Below are positions 17,157 to 24,342 of a DNA stretch of 64,000 bases, piece after piece. The translations under genes were made by a program, and so were the position numbers. The stretch is from Pseudomonadota bacterium (lineage in GTDB: Bacteria; Pseudomonadota; Gammaproteobacteria; Ga0077536), in the NCBI GenBank assembly GCA_016719885.1, contig JADJYF010000026.1, positions 372,001 through 436,000 of the forward strand. The letters are read 5' to 3'. How positions within the stretch are numbered: position 1 is the stretch's first letter; every line of letters starts with the position of its first letter. The notes under the pieces were generated by a model that was not told the DNA's origin, made no database searches, and saw only the letters and a list, made by a program, of their open reading frames with translations.

Positions 17157-18046
17157 AAATCAACGGCGTCGCCATCGATAACACTTTCGCCGAGGCCTTT
17201 CCGATGAAGGCCACGCGCATTATCGTCACCGCCCGTAACGAGACCTGGGTCGATCACGCGGTGCGTGCCATGACCGGCTTCGCGACCTCGGTCATCGCCT
17301 GCGGCTGCGAAGCCGGTGTGGAGCGCCGTCTCAAGGGCGCCGAGACGCCGGACGGACGCCCAGGCGCCGCCGTGCTGTTGTTCACCATGAGCAACAAGGA
17401 ACTCATCAAGCAGGTGCAGAACCGCGTTGGTCAGTGCGTGCTGACCTCGCCGACCAGCGCCTGTTTCGCTGGACTCGATGCCGGCGACCCGATTCCGCTG
17501 GGCAAGAACCTGAGGTTCTTCGGCGATGGCTGGCAGCTTTCCAAGAAGCTCGGCGCCAAGCGTTACTGGCGTGTACCGGTGATGGATGGCGAGTTTCTGT
17601 GCGAGGAGAACACGCGGGTGGTGAAGGCCATCGGCGGCGGTAACTTCCTCATCCTCGCCACCGACCAGGACAGCGCGCTGGCCTCGGCCGAGCGCGCCAT
17701 CGTGGCGATGCAGAAAGTGCCGGGCGTGATCATGCCCTTTCCGGGCGGCGTGGTGCGCTCGGGATCCAAGGTCGGTTCGAAGTACAAGACCTTGCCGGCC
17801 TCGACCAATCATCTGTTCTGCCCGACCTTGAAAGGCGCGGTGAACAGCGAACTCGGCGCCGAGGTCGGCGCGGTGCTCGAAATCGTCATCGATGGCCTGG
17901 ATGCCGAGTGCATCTCCGAAGCAACGCGGGTGGGTGTGATCGCCGCCTGTCGTGGGCGCAAGCATGGCGTGTTGCGCATCAGCGCGGGCAATTACGGCGG
18001 CAATCTCGGCCCCTACCACTTCAAGCTGCGGACCATATTGAAATGA
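17153..18046 (+). CDS. fhcD: Formylmethanofuran:H4MPT formyltransferase (Fhc complex subunit D)
   Basis: FhcD moves the formyl group from formyl-H4MPT to the amine of the methylofuran carrier so that FhcA can hydrolyse it. The 297-residue protein matches the archaeal Ftr family in length and blocks: the start MKINGVAIDNTFAEAFPMKATRIIVTA, given here in parts as INGVAIDNTFAEAF and ATRIIVTA, then TSPTSACFAGLD, MPFPGGVVRSGSKVGSKYK and ISAGNYGGNLGPYHFKL at the end. Both ends overlap neighbouring genes by four bases or fewer, as expected inside the fhc operon. Confidence 0.96.
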   Translation: MKINGVAIDNTFAEAFPMKATRIIVTARNETWVDHAVRAMTGFATSVIACGCEAGVERRLKGAETPDGRPGAAVLLFTMSNKELIKQVQNRVGQCVLTSPTSACFAGLDAGDPIPLGKNLRFFGDGWQLSKKLGAKRYWRVPVMDGEFLCEENTRVVKAIGGGNFLILATDQDSALASAERAIVAMQKVPGVIMPFPGGVVRSGSKVGSKYKTLPASTNHLFCPTLKGAVNSELGAEVGAVLEIVIDGLDAECISEATRVGVIAACRGRKHGVLRISAGNYGGNLGPYHFKLRTILK

Positions 18047-18861
18047 GTGCGCTGACCCTCAAGCTCATGGACAAGGGCGGCTCGCTGGATCTCGGCGTGC
18101 TCACGCCCGCCGCGCTGCGCGGCCTCACGCCCGCTGCCCTGCGTCGTCTGCGTATCCCGACGGGCGGCCGTCAGCGCGCGCTCGGTGAGCTGTTCGAGTT
18201 GAGCGGTGACGATGCCGGCCACCTGCGTCTGGTGAATCTGCATGGCGGGTGTCACCGGGTCGGCAACGGCATGCGTGAAGGTCTTATCGAGGTTCGCGGC
18301 CGGGTCGGCGATGAGCTCGGTCGCGAGATGCGCGGCGGAGAACTCCGCGTCAGCGGTCACGCCGGCGATGGCGCGGGCATGGGCATGCTGGGTGGCCATG
18401 TCCACATCGGCGGCTCGGCCGGCCGCGCCGTGGGCGGCCTCGCGCCCGGCGCCACACGCGGCATGAACGGCGGCGTGTTGGTGGTCAACGGCGACGTTGG
18501 CACGAGCTGCGGCGAACGCATGCGCCGCGGCCTGCTGGTGGTCGGCGGCAACGCCGGCGAGTATCTGGGCGACCGCATGTTGGCCGGCACCATCGTGGTG
18601 TTCGGCCACACCGCGGCGCACGCCGGCATGGGCATGCGGCGTGGCACCCTGCTCCTGAGCGAGACACCTTCGTCCGTGAGTGGCAACTTCCGCGAATGCG
18701 GCGAATTCGAACTGGGCGTGATGACGCTGCTGCGCCAGTACCTCGCCGGGTTTCATCCGGCCTTCGCCAAACGCCTGGCGGCTTTTGCCAGCGCGCGTCG
18801 CCTGTGCGGCGACATCGCTTACGGCGGCAAGGGCGAGATCCTGGTGGCCGCGCAGGCCTGA
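18043..18861 (+). CDS. fhcC: Formyltransferase/hydrolase complex subunit C
   Basis: FhcC is the structural subunit related to archaeal FwdC/FmdC and to the C-terminal domain of glutamate synthase, a right-handed beta-helix. Its repeats can be seen as GGxxxVxGxxGxxxGxxMxxG units, for example MRGGELRVSGHAGDGAGMGM, GGVLVVNGDVGTSCGERMRRG and GLLVVGGNAGEYLGDRMLAG. The 272-residue frame starts at the ATG (18043) that overlaps the fhcD stop; the frame is open further upstream only inside fhcD. It is the last gene of fhcBADC. A modest 6-bp hairpin (18882-18896) follows, but without a T run, so termination there is uncertain. Confidence 0.95.
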   Translation: MSALTLKLMDKGGSLDLGVLTPAALRGLTPAALRRLRIPTGGRQRALGELFELSGDDAGHLRLVNLHGGCHRVGNGMREGLIEVRGRVGDELGREMRGGELRVSGHAGDGAGMGMLGGHVHIGGSAGRAVGGLAPGATRGMNGGVLVVNGDVGTSCGERMRRGLLVVGGNAGEYLGDRMLAGTIVVFGHTAAHAGMGMRRGTLLLSETPSSVSGNFRECGEFELGVMTLLRQYLAGFHPAFAKRLAAFASARRLCGDIAYGGKGEILVAAQA

Positions 18862-18881
18862 GCGGTCACCCCGTCCTCTGC

Positions 18882-18896
18882 GCCTCGGCGCGAGGC
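18882..18896. terminator. Weak hairpin between convergent fhcC and the xox-associated operon
   Basis: A 6-bp GC-rich stem (18882-18887 with 18891-18896) with a 3-base loop lies 20 bases after the fhcC stop and 2 bases before the end of the convergent gene. It has no T run on either strand. It may act as a weak bidirectional terminator. Confidence 0.3.
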
Positions 18897-18898
18897 CT

Positions 18899-19630
18899 TC
18901 AGCTTGCCGGCTGGGCCTTCGTCAGTTGCAGCACTTCGCGGATCAGCGGCGGCTGCTCCGGCTTCGCATCCGGAATGACGGTTTCGATACGATAGAGGTA
19001 ACCCGGCAACTCGTCGCTGACCGTCACGCTATAGCGCTTGTCGGCAAACTTCTCGAACATGTTGCGCTTGGGATCCTTGGCGTAGGGCATGAAGCTGATC
19101 TCATGGCCTTGCCAGGTGCGGCCGTCGAATTCGAAGCTCACCGGCTTGACGGTCGCGTCGTCCGACAAGGCAAACTTGATACGGCGCTGGAAATAGCGCC
19201 AGCGTTCACGGGCCTCGCCGTTGGGATCGGTGAGGCGGTTCATCTGCATCACGTCGCCGTACAGGTAGTGGCCCAACACCGGGTTGACCGTCACGCTTTC
19301 CATCGGCGGCGCCGGAAAATTGTGCTCACCGGTGAAGAACTGCACCGTGCCGTCCTTGCTGCCGTCGGCGTTGATTTTCTCGACCTTTAGTTCGACGCCG
19401 TCATCGAAGTTGAAGTCCGGCTCGAAGCTGCCGGTCTTGTGGAATTCGTAGTGCAAATTGATGGGTCGCGTGACATTGCGCAGCTGGTCGGTCATCCACA
19501 TGCGCGTCTCGGCTTCGGAGAATTTCGCGTCTGCCGGTTGCGGAGCAGCCTGCACTTCCGCCGCCAGTGCCGGCGCGCACAAGGCAAACGTCAGCCAACC
19601 GACGGCCAGCAGTTTAATCATCGTCGTCAT
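18899..19630 (-). CDS. Uncharacterised periplasmic protein of the xox operon
   Basis: This 243-residue protein has a clear signal peptide (MTTMIKLLAVGWLTFALCA followed by PALAA) and is predicted to be exported. The mature part is charged, has no heme motif (no CxxCH), no copper motif and no membrane segment. Recognisable stretches are NLHYEFHKTGSFEP, ADGSKDGTVQFFTGEHN and LPGYLYRIETVIPDAKPEQPP. I do not recognise a characterised family. It is the last gene after pseudoazurin and the xoxJ-like gene, overlapping the latter by 17 bases, so co-expression with methanol oxidation is likely. A later ATG at 19621 is also possible. It could be a maturation or docking factor for the dehydrogenase, but that is a guess from context only. 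Confidence 0.85.
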   Translation of the reverse strand: MTTMIKLLAVGWLTFALCAPALAAEVQAAPQPADAKFSEAETRMWMTDQLRNVTRPINLHYEFHKTGSFEPDFNFDDGVELKVEKINADGSKDGTVQFFTGEHNFPAPPMESVTVNPVLGHYLYGDVMQMNRLTDPNGEARERWRYFQRRIKFALSDDATVKPVSFEFDGRTWQGHEISFMPYAKDPKRNMFEKFADKRYSVTVSDELPGYLYRIETVIPDAKPEQPPLIREVLQLTKAQPAS

Positions 19631-20531
19631 GCGAGCTGTCCTGGTTCACGAGGGGCAGTAAGGGAACGCCATAGTCCTTGAGGATGGCGTCGATCTCGGC
19701 TTGGTTGTCCGCCAGCAGCTTCTCGACCTCCGCCTTCCACGCCTTATCGGCGAAGCGCACGGCCATGGCGATCTGGAAATCGAAACGCATGCCGGGCTCG
19801 TTGTGCAGCGGCACCACCACCACGTCGACATTCTTGATCTGCTTGGCGTAAAAGCCGGCTATCGGCCCCCACACGAAGGTAAGGTTGATCTTGTCGTCGA
19901 CCAGGTCGCGTTCGATGATCTTGCCAGGGTTCTCCTGCACGTCACCGGTCATGCTCTGGTAGGGCGTAGCGCGCTCCATCAGGTCGTTTTGCGCCAGCCA
20001 CTGCGTCGCCGGCCCTTTGTCCCAGATACCGATGCGCAGCGCGGCGCGTTGCTCCGGCGTGCTGTTGGCCAAGTCGTCCTGGGTCTTGAGGTAGTCCAGG
20101 CCGCGCCCCTTGACGTACACCATCGACCAGGCCGAGCGCATCCAGGGCCGCGTGGTCGCCGCCATGTCGAAATGCTCGACCACGCTCAATACCAGGTCAC
20201 AGCGGTAGCTGCCATCCGGCGTGTCGTTGTTCGTCAGGGTATTGCGAATGAAGCCGATCCGTTGCGGGAACCACTCGTAGGTAACCGGCAGTCCGAGCTT
20301 GCGACCGAACAAGGCGGCAATCTTGTTCTCGTAACCTTCGAGCTGCTTGTTGGACGACGGCAGACTGTAAGGGTCGGCGCACACTTTGAGCGCGGTGCGC
20401 TCGGTCCCCGCCTCGGCACGAGCGCACTCGAGCGCGAGCACGCACAGCACGACGGACACCGCCACTTGCCACTTACGACGCCACCGCTGGTCACCGGCGG
20501 CGCGCGGGTAGGCGGTGTCGTCTTTCACCAC
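19614..20531 (-). CDS. xoxJ: XoxJ/MxaJ-like periplasmic binding protein
   Basis: This 305-residue protein, with an N-terminal signal region (VAVSVVLCVLALECARAEA), belongs to the solute-binding-protein type 3 fold. It has the signature of the MxaJ/XoxJ branch: LKVCADPYSLPSSNKQLEGYENKIA, given in parts as LKVCADPYSLPSSN and GYENKIAALFGRKLG, then RCDLVLSV and LRIGIWDKGPATQWL. XoxJ is essential for activity of XoxF in studied methylotrophs and is thought to assist maturation or metal and PQQ loading of the apo-enzyme. The start appears to be a GTG at 20531, seven bases after the pseudoazurin gene. It is co-transcribed with the copper protein instead of a XoxG cytochrome. Confidence 0.88.
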   Translation of the reverse strand: MVKDDTAYPRAAGDQRWRRKWQVAVSVVLCVLALECARAEAGTERTALKVCADPYSLPSSNKQLEGYENKIAALFGRKLGLPVTYEWFPQRIGFIRNTLTNNDTPDGSYRCDLVLSVVEHFDMAATTRPWMRSAWSMVYVKGRGLDYLKTQDDLANSTPEQRAALRIGIWDKGPATQWLAQNDLMERATPYQSMTGDVQENPGKIIERDLVDDKINLTFVWGPIAGFYAKQIKNVDVVVVPLHNEPGMRFDFQIAMAVRFADKAWKAEVEKLLADNQAEIDAILKDYGVPLLPLVNQDSSHDDDD

Positions 20532-20537
20532 GACCGC

Positions 20538-20999
20538 TTACTCCGCGCTCGAGCCCGAGGCCAGCGCCTGATCCATCTTCTTGAGCGCACGCTGCACCAT
20601 GTTCTTGCCGACCTTGACGTTGGGCAGAGCCGCTTCCATGGCCGCGCGGTTGACCGGCGGCCGAGCATCGCCCACCACCACCACGCCGACCATACCGGTG
20701 GTCATGTGCGGATTGCATTTGAAGATCCACGCGCCTTCCTTGTCGACCGTGGCCACGAACCCTTCTTCGCCGAGCTTGGACTGCCAGGTGGTGGCGCCCT
20801 CGGGGATCATGCCCTCGATGGTCTGCGTATCATGGCCGGCCATGCCCGTGAAACGGATGGTGTCGCCGGGCTTGGCAAAGGTCACCATCGGACGCCATTG
20901 GGTCACCACGGCCTGCACGATGTGCTCGTCGGCCTGGGCAAACGTAGCGGCTCCAAGCAGCATTGCGCCAACGCCAATAACGACCGCGTTCTTAATCAT
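20538..20999 (-). CDS. Pseudoazurin-type blue copper protein, candidate electron acceptor of XoxF
   Basis: This 153-residue exported cupredoxin has a signal peptide ending FAQA at residue 23. The type-1 copper ligands are all visible: His56 (MAGHDTQ), then Cys95, His98 and Met103 in KCNPHMTTGM, the C-x2-H-x4-M arrangement of pseudoazurin. The block IEGMIPEGATTWQSK matches the pseudoazurin fold closely, and a helical C-terminal tail follows. Pseudoazurins are periplasmic one-electron carriers. Placed directly before xoxJ and after xoxF, where a XoxG cytochrome c would be expected, it is the best local candidate to take electrons from the dehydrogenase. It has its own promoter-like sequence at 21106-21133 and a GGGGAG ribosome-binding site. 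Confidence 0.92.
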   Translation of the reverse strand: MIKNAVVIGVGAMLLGAATFAQADEHIVQAVVTQWRPMVTFAKPGDTIRFTGMAGHDTQTIEGMIPEGATTWQSKLGEEGFVATVDKEGAWIFKCNPHMTTGMVGVVVVGDARPPVNRAAMEAALPNVKVGKNMVQRALKKMDQALASGSSAE

Positions 21000-21302
21000 C
21001 AGATCTGGACTCCCCGTGAGTTGAATTGAGAATGCGGCTGCTGGCCGCAGTCATGTTGACGCTAAGCGTGAACCGGTGAATTCGTGCTGAACTTCGCGGC
21101 GCCTTGATATACCAGAGGTCGTTCGCGAGTCAACCAACATGCCGCCGACGTCGCGTCTTGGAAAGCTGCTTACGCGCGGCGCGCTTAATCCGGATCAAAT
21201 CCATGTCTCGTGCCGCGGCTCGCGAGCCGCACCTTGGCCAACGCAACGGCTCGCGGTTGGTCGCGCGTCATTGCCAAGACCGGGCCCTCGTACGCGAGTT
21301 CC
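21000..21302. other. Intergenic region between the xoxF terminator and the pseudoazurin gene
   Basis: No convincing gene is present. Short open frames on the plus strand lack ribosome-binding sites and similarity. The region holds the predicted operon promoter at 21106-21133 and several GC-rich inverted segments of unknown meaning. Confidence 0.6.
21106..21133 (-). promoter_or_regulatory. Predicted sigma-70 promoter of the pseudoazurin-xoxJ operon
   Basis: On the minus strand TTGACT (21128-21133) and TATATC (21106-21111) are separated by 16 bases. Transcription would start near 21099, giving a leader of about 100 bases before the pseudoazurin ATG. It lies downstream of the xoxF terminator, so the copper protein operon may be transcribed separately from xoxF. 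Confidence 0.5.
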
Positions 21303-21334
21303 AAAAAAAACCCGGCGCTGTTGTGAGCGCCGGG
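21303..21334 (-). terminator. Intrinsic terminator of xoxF
   Basis: Read on the minus strand, a 9-bp stem (21326-21334 with 21311-21319) with a 6-base loop is followed by eight T residues (21303-21310). It begins about 55 bases after the xoxF stop. Confidence 0.88.
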
Positions 21335-21347
21335 TTCGAGGATCCAA

Positions 21348-21371
21348 CGGCTCGGATCAAGGTCCGAGCCG
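21348..21371. repeat. Inverted repeat between xoxF and its terminator
   Basis: A perfect 9-bp inverted repeat (21348-21356 with 21363-21371, 6-base loop) lies between the xoxF stop and the T-tailed terminator. It may stabilise the 3' end of the xoxF message. Confidence 0.6.
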
Positions 21372-21389
21372 TCGCCTGTCCAATCTGCC

Positions 21390-23252
21390 TCAGGGCAGGC
21401 TGAACACGCTCAGCACACCGCCGAGGCGGGTGTAGCTGGAAAGGCCCTTGTACGCACCCACGGCGCCCAGACCGTCGGTAGCGTTGATGAGGCCTGCCGC
21501 CATGCCGATACCGGCCCAGCCGCCGACGCCCGACAGCACGCCGACGTACTGCTTGCCGCCATGGCCCCAGCTGTTGACGTTGCCGATGATGCCGGACGGC
21601 GTCTTGAACTTCCAAAGCAGCTTGCCGGTCTTGGAGTCGATGGCCTTCAGGTAACCTTCGAGGGTGCCGTAGAACACGACATCACCGGCGGTTGCCAGGG
21701 CGCCCGACCACACCGAGAAACGCTCCGGAATCGACCATACGATCTTGCCCTTGTCCGCATCCCAGGCAATGAAGTTGCCGAGGTTGTTGTTGTCGGCGTT
21801 GTTGCCGAACTCGGCACCGGGCGAGACCCGGCCAGCCGGGAACATGCTCAGGACCGCGTTGACATAGGGCTGACCAGCGACATACTCACCACCGCTGACG
21901 GGCTCGTAGTTCATGCAGACGTGGTTCGTCGGCACGTAGAACAGGCCAGTCTTGGGGCTGTACGCGGCAGGCTGCTGGTCCTTGGAACCGAGAGCCGCCG
22001 GGCAGATGTTGGTGCTGTTGACGTCTTCGCCGTTGTGATGGGTGCTGTACTTCGCAACCACTTCCGGACGGCCGGTCTTCATGTCGACGTGGGTGGCCCA
22101 GTTGACCGCCGGATCGAACTTCTCGGCAACCAGCAAGGCGCCGTTGGTGCGGTCCAGGGTGTAGCCGAAGCCGTTACGATCGAAGTGCACGAGGGCCTTG
22201 GTGTCCTGACCCTTGACCTTCATATCGACCAGGATCATTTCATTGATGCCGTCGTAGTCCCACTCATCGTGAGGCGTCATCTGGTAGACCCAGTGGGCCA
22301 TACCGGTATCGACGTCACGCGACCAGACCGACATCGACCACTTGTTGTCGCCCGGACGAACGACCGGGTTCCAGGTCGAGGGGTTACCCGTACCGTAGTA
22401 GAGCGCATTGCGCTCCTTGTCGTACGGCCACCAGCCCCACACCGAGCCGCCACCGATCTTCCACTGGTCACCCTTCCAGGTCTTCAGCGAAGAATCGGGG
22501 CCAATCGGCTGACCGAGAGCAGTGGTCTTGGCCGGATCGACCAGCATATCCGCGTCGGGACCCATGCTGTAGGCACGCCACACGCGCTTGCCGTCCTTCA
22601 GGCTGTAGGCATTGATCCAGCAGCGCACGCCGAATTCGGCGCCCGACATACCGGTGATGACCTTGTCCTTCATGACGTGCGGTGCGTTGGTGTTGGTCTG
22701 GCCCAGCTTGGGATCGCCGTTCTTGACCGACCACACTTTCTCACCGGTCTTCGCGTTCAGCGCGACCAGCGTGGTGTCGGCCTGTTGCAGCAGGATCTTG
22801 CCGTCGCCGAAACCCAGACCACGGTTGACCGTATCGCAGCACATGACCGGCACGGTTTGGTCGTAGTCCTGAACAGGCACGTATTCCCATAAGACCTCAA
22901 GGGTATCGAGGTCGATCGCGAATACGTTGTTCGGGAACGCAGCGTGGATGTAAAGCGTGTCGTTCTTCAGGCCCGTGGCCGAAGCCGGCAGCACCAGCGG
23001 ACCACCCTCATGGCCGCGCAGCACGCCGGTGGAGAACGTCCACGCCGCCTGGAGCTTCTGGGCATTCGTGTTGTTGATTTGATTCAACTCCGAATAGCGC
23101 CAGTTCCAGTAGTTACCACCGGGATAGACCCAGTAGTTCGGATCTTTCATCAGCTTCTCGAGTCCTTCGTTGGCCAACACCTGGGCGGTGCCGGTAAACG
23201 CTACCAGAGAGGCTGCCGCAATGAGCCATCGTTTCAACGATGCTTTCCTCAT
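21390..23252 (-). CDS. xoxF: Lanthanide-dependent PQQ methanol dehydrogenase
   Basis: XoxF oxidises methanol in the periplasm with PQQ and a lanthanide ion. The 620-residue preprotein has a signal peptide ending near residue 27. The adjacent cysteine pair (Cys138-Cys139, MCCDTVN) that packs on PQQ is present. Metal-site residues fit the Ln type: Glu206, Asn290 and the D-x-D pair Asp332/Asp334 in DEWDYDGINE. The second Asp is the residue that separates XoxF from calcium-type MxaF. Beta-propeller tryptophan motifs recur along the chain. The ATG at 23252 was chosen because AAGGAGGAGG lies just upstream; an in-frame GTG at 23267 falls in that same site. No mxaI-type small subunit is present. It is transcribed alone, with a long leader and its own terminator. 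Confidence 0.97.
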   Translation of the reverse strand: MRKASLKRWLIAAASLVAFTGTAQVLANEGLEKLMKDPNYWVYPGGNYWNWRYSELNQINNTNAQKLQAAWTFSTGVLRGHEGGPLVLPASATGLKNDTLYIHAAFPNNVFAIDLDTLEVLWEYVPVQDYDQTVPVMCCDTVNRGLGFGDGKILLQQADTTLVALNAKTGEKVWSVKNGDPKLGQTNTNAPHVMKDKVITGMSGAEFGVRCWINAYSLKDGKRVWRAYSMGPDADMLVDPAKTTALGQPIGPDSSLKTWKGDQWKIGGGSVWGWWPYDKERNALYYGTGNPSTWNPVVRPGDNKWSMSVWSRDVDTGMAHWVYQMTPHDEWDYDGINEMILVDMKVKGQDTKALVHFDRNGFGYTLDRTNGALLVAEKFDPAVNWATHVDMKTGRPEVVAKYSTHHNGEDVNSTNICPAALGSKDQQPAAYSPKTGLFYVPTNHVCMNYEPVSGGEYVAGQPYVNAVLSMFPAGRVSPGAEFGNNADNNNLGNFIAWDADKGKIVWSIPERFSVWSGALATAGDVVFYGTLEGYLKAIDSKTGKLLWKFKTPSGIIGNVNSWGHGGKQYVGVLSGVGGWAGIGMAAGLINATDGLGAVGAYKGLSSYTRLGGVLSVFSLP

Positions 23253-23692
23253 GACCTCCTCCTTCACACTTTCTTGTTAACAATCACTTCATGGATCTCT
23301 TGAAAGTTTTAGCTCCGCACCGACCCGAGATCGATAAGCCGGCTCAGAGCATAGGAAAGCGGTAGGGTGAAATTCAGAATACGGTGCCGAATGGCTGGGG
23401 GCGAGGCTGAGCGGGGCGCAGACCCGCGTAAGCGAGCCGGATGACATGTACGAAAACGAGTTTTCGCCCAATGTTGATCCACCCCTCTGGTCGCGCCTGC
23501 CTCGCATTGCGTCATCATGACCGCATCGGCGAGTAAGAGCACAACGGTTAGCGACGCTTTGTCGCTCCGAGAAGCGCGCTGCCCGGCACGATTCTCGATT
23601 CGCGTTCCCGCGCATGAAGCATGTCGCGGGCGCTGTTTTCTTGTTGATCCCGGGCAGGAAATAACGAGCGATCCTGACCCAGGTTGAAATCA
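23253..23692 (-). other. Long untranslated leader of xoxF
   Basis: If the promoter at 23693-23720 is used, xoxF carries about 435 bases of leader, unusually long for a bacterial enzyme gene. No convincing coding region is present: a 134-codon frame on the same strand has atypical composition and no similarity. The leader holds the 16-base palindrome at 23451-23466 and several GC-rich hairpin-forming stretches. It ends in the strong xoxF ribosome-binding site. Confidence 0.45.
23451..23466. promoter_or_regulatory. Palindromic candidate operator upstream of xoxF
   Basis: CGAAAAC-GA-GTTTTCG is a perfect inverted repeat with 7-base arms and a 2-base spacer, about 200 bases before the xoxF start. 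Such symmetry is typical of a dimeric regulator site. No regulator gene lies nearby, so its binding partner is unknown. Confidence 0.35.
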
Positions 23693-23720
23693 ATTATAGG
23701 GATATTTTCCTAGGCGGCAA
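23693..23720 (-). promoter_or_regulatory. Predicted sigma-70 promoter upstream of xoxF
   Basis: On the minus strand TTGCCG (23715-23720) and a consensus TATAAT (23693-23698) are separated by 16 bases, in a locally AT-rich patch of otherwise GC-rich DNA. It sits about 50 bases after the stop of the upstream four-cysteine gene and faces xoxF. Confidence 0.55.
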
Positions 23721-23770
23721 CCGCTTTGGCGCCGCCATTGCGAGCCCTTGCACAAGCGTTGAAAGCACCC

Positions 23771-24202
23771 TCAGGAACCGCCCGGGGCAGGCGTAATCGC
23801 GCTCGGCACGCCGTTCGCCGCCCCCCCTTCAGGTTTGCCTTTTGCCGGATCGGCGTGCGGTACTTTCTTGCCCACGAAGCAGCGCTTCTTGGCGTCGGCG
23901 CGCGCCTGCTCAAGCTTGCCGACCACGTCCTTGGCGCGGTCGCTGTCCCGGAACAGCCCGCCCTTCTCGCCCGGCATGCGCTTGTAGATCTCGAAAGTAC
24001 GCGCCTCGGTGAAATCCTCGAAGCTGAGCTGCTGGGCGACGATGTCTATCTCGCAGGAACAGGCATAAAGATTGTCGACATTCTGGCCGCCATTGGTTCG
24101 CATGCAGGTCAAGACGTGGTCGACCCGCTCGAGTGTCGGATAATCGTTCGCCGCTGCCGTCAGGGGCAGCCACAGCGCTATCAGCGGAAGCACAGTTTTC
24201 AT
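23771..24202 (-). CDS. Small secreted four-cysteine protein upstream of xoxF, function unknown
   Basis: This 143-residue protein has a signal peptide (MKTVLPLIALWLPLTAAA). The mature part is mostly helical, with four cysteines: Cys33, Cys48, Cys50 and Cys108. The segment GGQNVDNLYACSCEIDIV around Cys48 and Cys50 looks like a conserved core. There is no CxxCH, so it is not a c-type cytochrome, and no EF-hand-like loop is seen. The C-terminal 30 or so residues are Gly/Pro/Ala-rich and probably disordered. The ATG at 24202 follows GAGGT at a good distance. It is on the same strand as xoxF, about 520 bases upstream and separated by a predicted promoter. An accessory role in methanol oxidation is possible from position alone; I do not recognise the family. 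Confidence 0.8.
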   Translation of the reverse strand: MKTVLPLIALWLPLTAAANDYPTLERVDHVLTCMRTNGGQNVDNLYACSCEIDIVAQQLSFEDFTEARTFEIYKRMPGEKGGLFRDSDRAKDVVGKLEQARADAKKRCFVGKKVPHADPAKGKPEGGAANGVPSAITPAPGGS

Positions 24203-24342
24203 GGCAATACCTCGCATCGAGCTATGGTATCAGAGCGATCGTTGCACGGATAATGGCCGCGGCCACCTGTCAATACGCCCGCAGGCACAGGGACGGATTT
24301 GCGCGTAGCGTCGGCGCGCCCCGGGATTGGAGTCGAACCGCA

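Noticed and set aside
21390..23267. xoxF start at the in-frame GTG at 23267
   Set aside because: That codon lies within the purine-rich ribosome-binding site for the ATG at 23252, which directly precedes a normal signal peptide.
23289..23693. 134-codon minus-strand frame between the four-cysteine gene and xoxF
   Set aside because: Composition is unlike the neighbouring genes, no ribosome-binding site was found, and the region fits better as a leader.
20538..24202. Search for a c-type cytochrome (CxxCH) in the xox region
   Set aside because: None found in any of the supported genes; the four-cysteine protein has C-x-C spacing without a heme motif.
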